From CAZTBB01 sp964611755 (GTDB lineage Bacteria; Pseudomonadota; Alphaproteobacteria; Micavibrionales; Micavibrionaceae), in the NCBI GenBank assembly GCA_964611755.1, contig CAZTBB010000001.1, positions 75,928-139,927 on the forward strand: 64,000 nucleotides of DNA, written 5' to 3'. The position numbers were made by a program, and so were the translations under genes. Positions 1 to 8,993 of the stretch are shown one piece after another (within the stretch, counting starts at the first letter, position 1; every line of letters begins with the position of its first letter). The notes beneath the pieces are model-generated. The model saw nothing but the letters and a program-made list of their open reading frames with translations. It was not told the origin of the DNA and searched no databases.

Positions 1-1
1 A

Positions 2-496
2 GGGCACAAGGATATTGTTTTGTTGTTCTTGGGCGATGGCGCGCTCAAAGATGATTTGATGGTGCAGGCCGAGGAACTGGGACTTAAAAATGTTTTGCAT
101 TTAAAAAGTGTTTCCAAAGATGAGGTGGCGCGCTATTGGTCTTTGCTTGACCTCTCGATCATTCATCTCAAACGTAATGACACATTTAAAACCGTGATCC
201 CGTCCAAAATGTTTGAATGTATGGCGATGGGCATTCCTATTTTGCATTGCGTGGAGGGCGAGTCGGCCGATATGATTCGTATTGATGAGGTCGGCTTAAC
301 GGCTATACCAGAGGATGTTGATGATATTAGTGAGAAAATACTAATGCTATACAAGGATCAGAAATTCCTGAGAAGCCTGAAAAGAAATGGCATTATCGCG
401 GCCAAGAAATATGATCGTAAGGCAATGGCAAAAGATATGTTATACTTGCTGAAAAGTAATTTTGAAAAAAAGCAGCAAGAGCTGAACACAGCATAA
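2..496 (+). CDS. Glycosyltransferase family 4, C-terminal part (5' end outside window)
   Basis: The reading frame is open from the first bases of the window, so this is the C-terminal ~165 residues of a longer protein. The segment FLGDGALKDDL near the edge is the start of the second Rossmann domain of GT-B enzymes, and the later PSKMFECMAMGIPIL is the typical nucleotide-sugar binding region of family GT4, where an acidic residue in the EC.A.G.P pattern contacts the donor sugar. It would transfer a sugar during surface polysaccharide or O-antigen assembly. The downstream polymerase-like gene starts 18 bases after its stop, which supports one operon. Acceptor and donor cannot be read from the sequence. 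Confidence 0.85.
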   Translation, partial: GHKDIVLLFLGDGALKDDLMVQAEELGLKNVLHLKSVSKDEVARYWSLLDLSIIHLKRNDTFKTVIPSKMFECMAMGIPILHCVEGESADMIRIDEVGLTAIPEDVDDISEKILMLYKDQKFLRSLKRNGIIAAKKYDRKAMAKDMLYLLKSNFEKKQQELNTA

Positions 497-514
497 AGTT
501 TTTCAGGGCACGCC

Positions 515-1891
515 ATGAGCAGAAGTTTTTTTTACAGCATTAGCCAGCTTCATAGTGTGAAGATTGATAAATATTTTTTCGATATTTTTCTGATACTGGG
601 CTTCTTGCTTGTTTCCATTTTTATGCCGTTTTTAAAACCCGGCTTATATATTCTCCTTTTTGTTTACTGCCTTGCCGGTCCGGAGGGAATTATCAAAGCG
701 TTAACGCTGAGCTGGGTATTGGTTACGACAACGCAGGCATTCGGTGATACGAGCGGCATTGGAATTTTAAAATCTTTATTGCCGTTCCTGGCACTCGTTT
801 CACTTGTTATGCATTGGGTATTAAACCCGCGATTAAGCCCACCTATTATGACTTTGTGGATTGTTGCTTTTGGCCTGCTTGTTGTTGCTCTGGGTGCTAT
901 GACGGCCTATGCGCTGGATGTGTCTATCCTCAAGGCTGTATTGTTTACAACCGGGCTTGTGACTATTTTTTGGGCCATGAAATTTGCCGTTAATAATAAG
1001 AGGATTGATGCATGGTTCATTAGTTTGTTTTTATGCATTATTTTTGTCAGTATCCCGTTTAGCGTTACATCGGCAGGGTATTTTGTAAACGGCTTTGGCT
1101 TTCAAGGTATCTTTAAACATCCGCAGATTATGGGTGCCTTTGCCGGCATTTCCACAGCATGGCTGTTTTCAAAAGTCGTTATGAATCATGATACCAGACC
1201 GTTATATCTCGTTGCGCTTGGATTGGCGGTGATTTTGCTGTTTCTCAGTGCAGCCAGAGTTGGCCTATTCACGGCTATTTTCGGGATTATATTTGCCTTT
1301 CTCTTTGGTTCAAAAGCCAAGGCCAAGATCAGTACGCTTGTTTTCATTTATGTTGGGTTTTGCGCATTATTATTTGCAAGTATCTTTTTTAATATCGGTG
1401 ATCCGGCAGAAGATTTCGTCAGAAAGAAAGAGGATCAGGGAAGTATAGTGGAATCTGTTCTGTCGTCTCGCATGCCATTGGTGCTGCAATCCTGGACAAA
1501 TTTTCAGGAGAGCCCATATTTTGGTATTGGCTTTGGTCTTGCAAGTAATCCTGCCGAATTAAAAGTTCAGTACGACCCTTTACTCGGTATTCCAATAAGT
1601 GCATCCGTAGAAAAAGGGGTGTTTTTCGTTGCTGTTTTAGAAGAAATCGGGTTGGTCGGAACATTGGTATTTTTCATCATTCTGGGTTTTCTTTTTGCAC
1701 GCATATATTATTCCGGCAATCCGGAACTAATGGCCCTGTTTATTGCACCCATTGCAACCAATTTTGGTGATGCAACGTTATTCTCCTTGGGGGATAACGG
1801 GTTGCTTATATGGTTGATGATTATTTATGCGTATAGCAAAGCACGCCAAGTGTCAGGCAGGAAGTATAAAAGAGTTAAAGGCAGGCCCTAG
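515..1891 (+). CDS. O-antigen ligase/polymerase-like polytopic membrane protein
   Basis: 458 residues with about ten to twelve hydrophobic segments and a longer periplasmic-type loop around residues 290-360 followed by further membrane segments, the layout of Wzy/WaaL (Wzy_C) proteins. The motif SAARVGLFTA before the large loop and GIGFGLASNP inside it match the family pattern. Such proteins polymerise or ligate undecaprenyl-linked glycans at the periplasmic face of the inner membrane. ATG 515 follows CAGGG by seven bases. It lies directly after a glycosyltransferase, so it probably belongs to the same polysaccharide cluster. Polymerase and ligase cannot be told apart from sequence alone. Confidence 0.75.
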   Translation: MSRSFFYSISQLHSVKIDKYFFDIFLILGFLLVSIFMPFLKPGLYILLFVYCLAGPEGIIKALTLSWVLVTTTQAFGDTSGIGILKSLLPFLALVSLVMHWVLNPRLSPPIMTLWIVAFGLLVVALGAMTAYALDVSILKAVLFTTGLVTIFWAMKFAVNNKRIDAWFISLFLCIIFVSIPFSVTSAGYFVNGFGFQGIFKHPQIMGAFAGISTAWLFSKVVMNHDTRPLYLVALGLAVILLFLSAARVGLFTAIFGIIFAFLFGSKAKAKISTLVFIYVGFCALLFASIFFNIGDPAEDFVRKKEDQGSIVESVLSSRMPLVLQSWTNFQESPYFGIGFGLASNPAELKVQYDPLLGIPISASVEKGVFFVAVLEEIGLVGTLVFFIILGFLFARIYYSGNPELMALFIAPIATNFGDATLFSLGDNGLLIWLMIIYAYSKARQVSGRKYKRVKGRP

Positions 1892-1893
1892 AC

Positions 1894-1920
1894 AGCTTGG
1901 CTTTTATGAGGCCAAGCTTT
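1894..1920. terminator. Hairpin between convergent genes
   Basis: An 8-bp perfect stem (AGCTTGGC at 1894-1901, GCCAAGCT at 1911-1918) with a 9-base loop lies between the polymerase-like gene and the convergent secretion gene. On the plus strand it is followed only by a short TTTATTA stretch, so it is a modest intrinsic terminator candidate; the minus strand has no clear T-tract. Confidence 0.45.
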
Positions 1921-1921
1921 A

Positions 1922-3379
1922 TTACCTCTCGGTCATGGCATTATCGAGTGTTTTAACAAACGGTTTGAGCAAATATTGCATGACGGTTTTCTTGCCAGTC
2001 AGAATATCAACGCTGGCAACCATGCCCGGAATAATGGGAAGAATTTCACCTTTGCGTTTCAGTTCTGTTTCATTGGTACGCAGGCGCACGCGATAAAAAC
2101 TATTTCCTTGTTCATCCTCAATCGTATCGGCCGAAATATCGACCACTTCTGATTCCAATCCGCCATAAATGGAAAAATCATAGGCCGTGATTTTTACGAT
2201 GGCTGCTTGCGTTGGATACACATGAGCAATATCGGATGGGCGAATACGCGCCTCGATCAATAGTTGGTCATCTTTGGGGACAATCTCGATCAATGTTTCA
2301 CCCGGGCGTACAACGCCGCCAACCGTGTTCACGGTAAATTCCTTGATCGTTCCATTGACGGGTGATTTTATTTCGGTGCGTGTTTTGCGTTCCTTCAAAG
2401 CGGACAGCCGCTCTTTGATTTCATTCAGCTCAATCAACTTCGCCGAGAGCTCTGTTTGCGCATCCGCCTGCGCAGAATTGTTGAGATCATCAATGCGGGC
2501 ATTGACTTCCGAGACAGCCGATTGGGCACGCGGAAGGCTCGAGAGAAGAGAGTTGAGTTCGGAGTCGCGCTCTTTCATGCCGCGTTCCAGTTGCAGCAAT
2601 TCCATTTGCGGCGCCGCGCCTTTTTCAACAAGCGGGCGGATCATCTCCATCTCTTCACGTTGAAGGCGCACCACTTCGCGTAAATCCGAAATACGCGTTT
2701 GCAGCTCGCGCACTTCTTGTTCGCGCTGTGCTTTTTGTTGAGTGAGTACATTGAGTTGACTATCGCGCTGCACTTTATTGGCACGGAACGCATTCATCTC
2801 CTCGGAAACACTGCTGGGCGATCCCTCCATCACTTCATTTGGAAAGGTTAACGTACTCTCCCCCTTGGCTTCTGCTTGCAACCGTGTAATGGAGGCCAAG
2901 AGGCCAAGATAACGTGCACGGGACGCCCCAAGATCGGAAGAGGCTTCAATATCGCTCAGGCGCATTAAAACTTGACCAACCGAGACTTCGCCGCCTTCTT
3001 TAACTAAAAATTCTTCGACAATGCCGGCCTCAAGGCTTTGTAGCTGTTGTACCTCAGAAGAAGGAATAACTTTTCCATCACCGCGTGTGACTTCATCAAG
3101 CTGCGCGAAATTGGCCCAAATAACAAAAAGAACAAAAAACCCGACAATCCCGAAAAACAAAAGATGCTGGGCAAGCCCGAGATCATCATCATCCAGCTTC
3201 ACATCCAGCATCGCCATGGCTTTGGCCTCGGCCATATGCGCATGGCGCTGTGTCCAGCTATCACGAATTTCATTCCAGTTTTGCGGCTGGTTGATAGATT
3301 CTTTTTTCTTCTCCGCTTTCTTATTTTTGGCAGGAGATTCTTGCTGTGCCGGTTTTTCTTTTGGATCTGGACTAGACAT
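1922..3379 (-). CDS. Type I secretion periplasmic adaptor (HlyD family)
   Basis: 485 residues from the ATG at 3379. A charged Lys/Glu-rich cytoplasmic tail (residues 1-65) precedes one membrane segment (about 71-92), then the lipoyl-like half, a long coiled-coil hairpin (about 150-320) and the second half with the TRTEIKSPVNGTI and RPGETLIEIVP motifs typical of HlyD/LapC membrane fusion proteins. It would connect the ABC exporter to a TolC-type outer-membrane channel. The start overlaps the stop of the exporter gene by eight bases (ATGTCTAG), indicating translational coupling; a longer reading frame to 3403 exists but the overlap argues for 3379. No TolC homologue or RTX substrate is in the window. 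Confidence 0.9.
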   Translation of the reverse strand: MSSPDPKEKPAQQESPAKNKKAEKKKESINQPQNWNEIRDSWTQRHAHMAEAKAMAMLDVKLDDDDLGLAQHLLFFGIVGFFVLFVIWANFAQLDEVTRGDGKVIPSSEVQQLQSLEAGIVEEFLVKEGGEVSVGQVLMRLSDIEASSDLGASRARYLGLLASITRLQAEAKGESTLTFPNEVMEGSPSSVSEEMNAFRANKVQRDSQLNVLTQQKAQREQEVRELQTRISDLREVVRLQREEMEMIRPLVEKGAAPQMELLQLERGMKERDSELNSLLSSLPRAQSAVSEVNARIDDLNNSAQADAQTELSAKLIELNEIKERLSALKERKTRTEIKSPVNGTIKEFTVNTVGGVVRPGETLIEIVPKDDQLLIEARIRPSDIAHVYPTQAAIVKITAYDFSIYGGLESEVVDISADTIEDEQGNSFYRVRLRTNETELKRKGEILPIIPGMVASVDILTGKKTVMQYLLKPFVKTLDNAMTER

Positions 3380-5708
3380 CTGTATTCTCTGCCTCCGTTC
3401 CATATTGGCGTGCTTGCAGTTTGCGGATCACTTCATCGCGTGGGCCATACGCAACAAGTTTGCCGCGTGCCACCAGGATAAGTTTATCAACCAGGCCAAG
3501 CATCGCGCCCTTATGTGTAATCAAAATTGTTGTTTTGTCCTGACAAATATCGATGAGACGTTTTTTCAGGCGGCTTTCAGAGGCCGGATCCATGGATGCA
3601 GTCGGCTCATCCAAAATCATGATCGGTGGATCATAAAGCAAGGAGCGAGCAATCGCGACCGCTTGGCGCTGCCCGCCGGATAATGCATCACCGCGTTCGC
3701 CCACTTGTGTATCAAGCCCGGCTGATGAGTCTTTCAAAAACTCCATCACACCGGATAATTCGGCTGCGCGCAGAACCGCGCTATCGGGCGCTGTTTCATG
3801 ACCCATGGTTATATTTTGGCGTACAGAGCCATAAAAGAGCTGTGGGCTTTGTTGAACAGTTCCGACGGATCGTCTCAGATCGCCCGGATCAATTTGACGC
3901 ACATCTGTGCCGTCAATTTGTACCGACCCGCTGGTTGGCTCATACAGATTGATCAGAAGTCTTTGCAGGGTGGTTTTCCCTGATCCGACGGCGCCGATAA
4001 TGCCGACCTTTTCACCCGGATTAATCGTGAAGTTCACACCATTCAAGGCCGGCGTTGTTTGACCGGGATAGTTAAAGACAACATCTCTGAATTCAACCAG
4101 GCCTTTCATTTCCGGCATGGATATAAAATGCTTGCCATAGGGGCGTTCGACCGGCTTTTCCATCAATTCATCAAGCTGGTTTAAGGCTTGGCGTGATTGA
4201 CTGAGACGTGTGAGAAGGGCGGAGACTTGTGCCAAAGGCGCCATCGCACGGCCTGAGAGGATCACACAAGCGATAAGGGCGCCCATGGACAGTTCACCTG
4301 CATCAATCAAGAAGACACCAACAACGACAATACCAACGCTGACCAGCTGTTGGATAAAGGTTGCCCAGTGCTGTGCGAAGGCGGCAATGCGGCGTGATTT
4401 CACAGAAGTTCTGGAGGCCTTATCGGTCAGCTCTTCCCAGTTGCGCTGGGTGTGGCCTTCGGCGGCCTGAATTTTAATGGTTTCAAGCCCGACAATGGTC
4501 TCAAACATCAATGCGTTTTTAAGGGCGCTTTCATGTAAGGATTCTTTGATCACTTTATCCAGAGGTTTTTGCAGCAAAAAGCCCATCCCGATAATCAAAG
4601 GCATCGCCAGAAGAGGAACAAAGGCGACAGGGCCACCAATGATGGCGATGAAAAGAATGAATAGGAGCACAAATGGCAAATCTATCAGCGTGGTTAAAGT
4701 GGCCGAGGTGAAGAAATCGCGTAGCGTTTCAAATTCTTTCATATTGGCAACGAGAACACCGGCGCTTGGCGGGCGGGATCCCATGGTCATGCCCATAATT
4801 TGTTCAAATAAATTGGCAGAAATTTTGACATCGGCCTTGCGTCCCGAGACATCAAGAAAATGGGCGCGCAAGTTTCGCAATATAAAATCGAAAATATAGA
4901 CAATACCGATCCCCGCAGTCAGAGCCCAGAGCGTATCAAAGGCAGAATTCGGGACAACACGGTCATAGACATTCATAATGAAAAGCGAGCTGGCAATCCC
5001 GAACAGGTTGATGATCACGGCGGCAATCGCAACTTCACTGTAGATCGTTTTATGCTTCTTCAGCTCGGCCCAAAACCAATCGCGTGCTGTATCAATTTCC
5101 GATGGACCTGCACGGTCATCGGCTCTCGCAATGGGGCGCATGAAAAATGTATAACCTGTATACATGGCTTGCATACGCTTGAGGCCAATCACCTGTTTTT
5201 GTTGATCGGTCTCGGGGAATTGTACAATGAAGCGGGAGCGCGGGTGAAGCTGTGTATCACCCAGTGCATTTTTTTCTATCTTGCGGTTCTTGGGTTGTTT
5301 GATTTCCCACAAAATACAGGCTTGTCCATGTTCAAGCACCAAAATGCACGGCAGGTTTGGGGCAATAGCCAATGAATCGAGTGAGCGCTCTGCCATGCGT
5401 GCCTTAAGATCAACACGCTCGGCCGCGCGAATAAATAAAGCCGGTGTGATACCGCTGGAGGGGAGAGGGAGTCCGGCTGTCAGCGCTCCGGGTGATGTCC
5501 GTCTCCCGTAATGTCCGGCCATAATCGCCAGGCAATGAATGAGCGGGGCACGAATAGCCATGCGATCAGCCTGCAGAGGCCAGCCATCAGGCATATCGGA
5601 TTCACCCATCATTGGATTATCAGATTGAGCATCCTTATCTTCCATGCCAATATCTGCGGCGGATTCTTGCCTTGGCTGATCATCTTTTTGTTGTTCTGCA
5701 TCACTCAT
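3372..5708 (-). CDS. Type I secretion ABC transporter (LapB/HlyB type, permease-ATPase fusion)
   Basis: 778 residues. An acidic N-terminal extension (1-40) is followed by a C39-peptidase-like domain (about 50-170), a six-helix ABC exporter membrane domain (about 220-500) and an ATPase domain with Walker A GAVGSGKTT (near 572), signature LSGGQRQ (near 676) and Walker B IMILDEPT (near 692). This is the domain order of exporters for RTX adhesins and toxins. The N-terminal domain has no clear Cys-His-Asp triad, so it probably recognises the substrate without cleaving it. It forms an operon with the adaptor downstream; rpe lies just upstream on the same strand, with a 12-base gap. Confidence 0.9.
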   Translation of the reverse strand: MSDAEQQKDDQPRQESAADIGMEDKDAQSDNPMMGESDMPDGWPLQADRMAIRAPLIHCLAIMAGHYGRRTSPGALTAGLPLPSSGITPALFIRAAERVDLKARMAERSLDSLAIAPNLPCILVLEHGQACILWEIKQPKNRKIEKNALGDTQLHPRSRFIVQFPETDQQKQVIGLKRMQAMYTGYTFFMRPIARADDRAGPSEIDTARDWFWAELKKHKTIYSEVAIAAVIINLFGIASSLFIMNVYDRVVPNSAFDTLWALTAGIGIVYIFDFILRNLRAHFLDVSGRKADVKISANLFEQIMGMTMGSRPPSAGVLVANMKEFETLRDFFTSATLTTLIDLPFVLLFILFIAIIGGPVAFVPLLAMPLIIGMGFLLQKPLDKVIKESLHESALKNALMFETIVGLETIKIQAAEGHTQRNWEELTDKASRTSVKSRRIAAFAQHWATFIQQLVSVGIVVVGVFLIDAGELSMGALIACVILSGRAMAPLAQVSALLTRLSQSRQALNQLDELMEKPVERPYGKHFISMPEMKGLVEFRDVVFNYPGQTTPALNGVNFTINPGEKVGIIGAVGSGKTTLQRLLINLYEPTSGSVQIDGTDVRQIDPGDLRRSVGTVQQSPQLFYGSVRQNITMGHETAPDSAVLRAAELSGVMEFLKDSSAGLDTQVGERGDALSGGQRQAVAIARSLLYDPPIMILDEPTASMDPASESRLKKRLIDICQDKTTILITHKGAMLGLVDKLILVARGKLVAYGPRDEVIRKLQARQYGTEAENTDV

Positions 5709-5720
5709 GGGGTGGTTCCA

Positions 5721-6377
5721 TTAACCTCTAAGCTTTTCGATATTCTCGGCATATTTTTCAGGACCATCTTTAAAGACGGCTGTGCCGGCAACGAGAACAT
5801 CCGCACCGGCTTCTATGCATTGTTTGGCTGTATCCGGATTTACGCCGCCATCCACCTGCAAATCAATCGCGCGCCCTTGCGCAGTGATCATGTCACGCGC
5901 ATCACGAATTTTATCAAGCAACGGAATAAAGCTTTGGCCACCAAAGCCGGGATTAACAGTCATGATTAAAATCAGATCAACCATGTCCATCACATGTTGG
6001 ATGGATGCAATAGGTGTCGCAGGATTGAGAGATACACCCGCCTTGATGCCATGCGATTTAATGGTTTGTAAGGTGCGATGTAAATGTGGGCCCGCTTCAA
6101 CATGGGCTGTTATGATGTCCGATCCGGCATCGACAAAATCTTTGATGAGCGGATCAACAGGGGCAATCATCAAGTGCACATCAAATGTTTTCTTTGTATA
6201 GGAACGAATTTTTTTAACCACCGGCGCGCCAAAGGTCAGGTTCGGTACAAAGTGACCATCCATCACATCAATGTGAATATAGTCTGCCCCGGCCTCGTCA
6301 ATGGCTTTGACTTCCTCGCCCAGACGGGCAAAATCAGCAGATAAAATCGACGGGGCAATACGGATAGGATGTGTCAT
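5721..6377 (-). CDS. rpe: Ribulose-phosphate 3-epimerase
   Basis: 218 residues, the usual family length. The TIM-barrel protein shows APSILSADFARLGEE at the N-terminus, HIDVMDGHFVPNLTFG with the metal-binding His and Asp, VHLMI, MTVNPGFGGQSFI and the phosphate-binding VDGGVN and AGTAVF near the end. It interconverts ribulose 5-phosphate and xylulose 5-phosphate in the pentose phosphate pathway in the cytosol. It reads into the type I secretion genes 12 bases downstream, although no functional link between the two is known. Confidence 0.96.
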   Translation of the reverse strand: MTHPIRIAPSILSADFARLGEEVKAIDEAGADYIHIDVMDGHFVPNLTFGAPVVKKIRSYTKKTFDVHLMIAPVDPLIKDFVDAGSDIITAHVEAGPHLHRTLQTIKSHGIKAGVSLNPATPIASIQHVMDMVDLILIMTVNPGFGGQSFIPLLDKIRDARDMITAQGRAIDLQVDGGVNPDTAKQCIEAGADVLVAGTAVFKDGPEKYAENIEKLRG

Positions 6378-6493
6378 AGATACTGTATTTGTTATTAAAC
6401 CAAAATGTTAAAGATGTGCCTGCTTAAAAAAACACTGATAGCAATAACTTACCAGCTTTTGGAGGCATCGTGAAGCATTGCATGAGCCCAAAG

Positions 6494-7627
6494 TTATTTT
6501 TTAAAATAAAGCTCTAAAATGCGCTCATATATTTCGGTTAATTGTTCAATGTCGGAGACGCGGGCATTTTCATCAATCTGGTGTATGGATTGATTGATCA
6601 CGCCAAATTCGGCCACGGGGCAATATTTTTGAACAAAGCGGGCATCCGATGTGCCCCCCGTTGTCGTTAGCTCAGGCGTACGTCCGGTTTTTTCAATAAC
6701 AGCCTGTTTGATGATATCGCTCCACTCACCGGGTTTTGTAATAAAACTCTCGGCACCGCAGCGCGTATCGAGCTCGTATTCTGTGCCTGTTTTATCAAGC
6801 TCTTCCCTGATTTTTTGTTCCAGTGTCTCGCTGCTCCAATGATCGTTGAAACGAATATTGAAACGGGCCTGTGCAGCCCCGGGAATAACATTATCCGCGA
6901 CATTTCCCACATCAATTGTGGTTATTTCCAAATTTGTCGGGGCAAAGAAATCAGAGCCATCATCAAAGTGGATATTGGCGAGGATATCGAGCAATTTTAT
7001 AAAACGCGGTAAAGGGTTATCGGAGCGATGTGGATAAGCCACATGCCCTTGAGTCCCCTTGATACGAATCTCCCCTGTAAATGATCCGCGGCGGCCAATT
7101 TTAATTTCTTCGCCTAGCTCTGATGGGTTGGTTGGCTCGCCTACAAGACACACATCGGGAATATGGTTGTTTTCACGCATCCATTCCAACACTTTAACCG
7201 TGCCGTTAATGGCAACGCCTTCTTCATCCCCTGTAATGAGCAGGCTAATAGAGCCTTGAGGTTTTCCGTGTTTGTCTAAAAAGGCGGAAACGGCCGCCGG
7301 AAAGGCCGCCACAGAGCTTTTCATGTCCGAGGCGCCGCGCCCGAAGAGAACGCCATTTTCATCGATATGCGGATTAAAAGGACCATAGGTCCATTGATCT
7401 TCCGGGCCCGGCGGCACCACATCGGTATGGCCGGCATAACAAATATGCGGGCCGTCCGTGCCAAGGCGGGCAAAAAGATTGGGGACATCTTCAAAAGGCA
7501 GGTGCGTGCACTCAAAGCCCATGGCTTCGAGTTCTTTTGCAAGAAGTTCCTGCGCACCCTCATCAAGCGGAGTAATAGAGGCACAGCGGATCAGGTCGCA
7601 GGTCAGATCAACAGCATTGAGAGTCAT
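6494..7627 (-). CDS. dapE: Succinyl-diaminopimelate desuccinylase
   Basis: 377 residues, standard for DapE of the M20 metallopeptidase family. Metal ligands and catalytic residues are visible: CYAGHTDVVPPG (first zinc-binding His and catalytic Asp), GRGASDMK (bridging Asp), ITGDEEG (catalytic Glu pair), LVGEPT, and the C-terminal TGGTSDARF with a later IHQIDE. It hydrolyses N-succinyl-LL-diaminopimelate to succinate and LL-diaminopimelate for lysine and peptidoglycan synthesis. It is transcribed away from the small lipoprotein gene and separated from rpe by about 115 bases. Confidence 0.96.
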   Translation of the reverse strand: MTLNAVDLTCDLIRCASITPLDEGAQELLAKELEAMGFECTHLPFEDVPNLFARLGTDGPHICYAGHTDVVPPGPEDQWTYGPFNPHIDENGVLFGRGASDMKSSVAAFPAAVSAFLDKHGKPQGSISLLITGDEEGVAINGTVKVLEWMRENNHIPDVCLVGEPTNPSELGEEIKIGRRGSFTGEIRIKGTQGHVAYPHRSDNPLPRFIKLLDILANIHFDDGSDFFAPTNLEITTIDVGNVADNVIPGAAQARFNIRFNDHWSSETLEQKIREELDKTGTEYELDTRCGAESFITKPGEWSDIIKQAVIEKTGRTPELTTTGGTSDARFVQKYCPVAEFGVINQSIHQIDENARVSDIEQLTEIYERILELYFKK

Positions 7628-7710
7628 AAAAAGCCCTTCCTTTGAGGTAATACTTACGGCAAAAAAGTCACAAAACCAAGAAAAGCATAAAAAACTATTG
7701 AAAAACAGTG

Positions 7711-7739
7711 TTCAAAGCTTTTTAAGTTGTGTATATATA
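7711..7739 (+). promoter_or_regulatory. Candidate sigma-70 promoter for the small lipoprotein gene
   Basis: A TTCAAA box at 7711-7716 and TATATA at 7734-7739 are 17 bases apart, upstream of the lipoprotein start at 7818. This would give a leader of about 70 bases. The -10 box is good, the -35 is only moderate, so this is a prediction by inspection. Confidence 0.35.
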
Positions 7740-7817
7740 TCAACTGTTAAGTTTTTCAGGCGACTGAAGAGCTTGTTCGGTTTTTTGAATTCAAACAAAG
7801 AAAATGAGGATTTGACA

Positions 7818-8000
7818 ATGAAAAAACTTCTCGCGATTGCTTTGATCGTTCCAACTTTGGGCTTGGCTGCTTGTTCATCTGATGACCCAGGTTTTGTTAA
7901 TACAAGCGCGCCTTACGCATCTGACCGTACAGCCGGTGCTGAAAAAGATCAGCCTGTTCGTCGTGCAGAGCGCGTGTTCAGACGTTCACAAAGCAAGTAA
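7818..8000 (+). CDS. Very small lipoprotein (60 aa)
   Basis: 60 residues beginning MKKLLAIALIVPTLGLAAC: a basic n-region, a hydrophobic core and a lipobox LAAC with the acceptor cysteine at residue 19, so the mature protein is only about 42 residues. The mature part is hydrophilic with a basic C-terminal end (RRAERVFRRSQSK). GAGGA lies seven bases before the ATG; the same frame is open far upstream but that part overlaps dapE antisense and has no ribosome site. The gene stands alone with a strong terminator behind it, the layout of an abundant monocistronic envelope lipoprotein such as Lpp. I do not recognise the family, and no coiled-coil heptads are present. Confidence 0.8.
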   Translation: MKKLLAIALIVPTLGLAACSSDDPGFVNTSAPYASDRTAGAEKDQPVRRAERVFRRSQSK

Positions 8001-8031
8001 TCGATTAATTACTGTTTTATAAGAATTTTGC

Positions 8032-8063
8032 AAAAAGCCGCTTCCTCGAGGCGGCTTTTTTCT
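8032..8063 (+). terminator. Rho-independent terminator after the small lipoprotein gene
   Basis: A perfect 10-bp stem, AAAAAGCCGC (8032-8041) with GCGGCTTTTT (8051-8060), a 9-base loop and a run of T residues through 8061. It sits 31 bases behind the lipoprotein stop codon; the A-tract makes it potentially bidirectional, also serving the convergent lptA. Confidence 0.88.
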
Positions 8064-8120
8064 TGCCCATTTTGTGGGTGACGAACGGTGAGTGGGCCAC
8101 CAAAAGATTGATTGTTATTC

Positions 8121-8987
8121 CTACTCTTGTGAGCTTGGGAAAAATGTTCCGCGTACCCGGCTTTTTCCATTGACCGGATTGGGCGCGCCTCCAAACATCT
8201 TGCTGACATTTGTTGTCAGATTGACTTGGGCTCTATCGCCTTCCAGAATATTTTGTCCGCGTGTGACTATAACATCTCCGGTAATTTCGGCGATATTGCT
8301 TTGCGCATCATATGTGCCGTTATTGCCCCTTAACGTTTCTTCAGGGGTTTGAATAACAACATTCTGATAGGCTTTAACGGATTTTAATACCGTTTCCCCA
8401 TTTGCATTTTGTTCCAAAATAGCCGTGATTTTATGGGCACTCATTGTATCTTGGTCTTGTTGAATACGGGCGCGGCCAATGGCATGAACTTGATTTTTGT
8501 TGAGATCATATTCAAACCGGTCTTTGGCTGTGATGACTTGCTCCGGTGTTTGCAGGCGTAAATTTTGTCCTGTCATTGTGGCGATGCCTGCATCGACTTC
8601 ATATATGGCCAAGTCCCCGAAAGCTTTATTGCCATCATTGGAAATAACAACATTGCGATCGGCTGTGATTTGACGGATTTCAATATCATTCTCGCGCTCA
8701 CCTTCAATGTAATCGGCAATTAAAATATCGGCCTGTATGGCCGTACCACCCTGTATGGCATGGGCATTTTCGCGGGCAATAAATTTCTTTTCATTTTGAT
8801 ACCATTCCAGTGATTGATCGGCTGTGATCTCAATCGGTTGGTCATTATCCACGTTAAGGCCAGTGGATGCATTTTGTGCGAACGCACTTTTACTGGCCGT
8901 AAAAATACTGCCCGTAAAAGTAAAAATTACGGAGACAAGCAATAAGGCCGTGATGTGTTTTGTGCGTGGTGTCCAATATGTCATCAT
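8121..8987 (-). CDS. lptA: LPS transport periplasmic protein LptA (OstA-like)
   Basis: 288 residues with a signal peptide ending near SAFAQ (about residue 38). The mature protein shows the repeating beta-strand pattern of the OstA/LptA domain, for example PIEITADQSLEW, AIQGGTAIQADIL, ITADRNVVIS and later IAEITGDVIVTRGQNILEGDRA, which forms the beta-jellyroll that carries LPS across the periplasm. It is longer than E. coli LptA (185 residues), as is common in alphaproteobacteria. It follows lptC by six bases in the rnd-kdsD-lptC-lptA operon, whereas lptB is about 15 kb away, beside rpoN. Confidence 0.9.
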   Translation of the reverse strand: MMTYWTPRTKHITALLLVSVIFTFTGSIFTASKSAFAQNASTGLNVDNDQPIEITADQSLEWYQNEKKFIARENAHAIQGGTAIQADILIADYIEGERENDIEIRQITADRNVVISNDGNKAFGDLAIYEVDAGIATMTGQNLRLQTPEQVITAKDRFEYDLNKNQVHAIGRARIQQDQDTMSAHKITAILEQNANGETVLKSVKAYQNVVIQTPEETLRGNNGTYDAQSNIAEITGDVIVTRGQNILEGDRAQVNLTTNVSKMFGGAPNPVNGKSRVRGTFFPSSQE

Positions 8988-8993
8988 AAAACT

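Noticed and set aside
3021..3683. 220-residue open frame on the plus strand
   Set aside because: Antisense to the adaptor and exporter genes, with Cys/Arg-rich, Ser-rich composition typical of shadow frames.
7458..7817. Long upstream extension of the small lipoprotein frame
   Set aside because: The extension is antisense to dapE, and the ribosome site and lipobox signal peptide fit the ATG at 7818.
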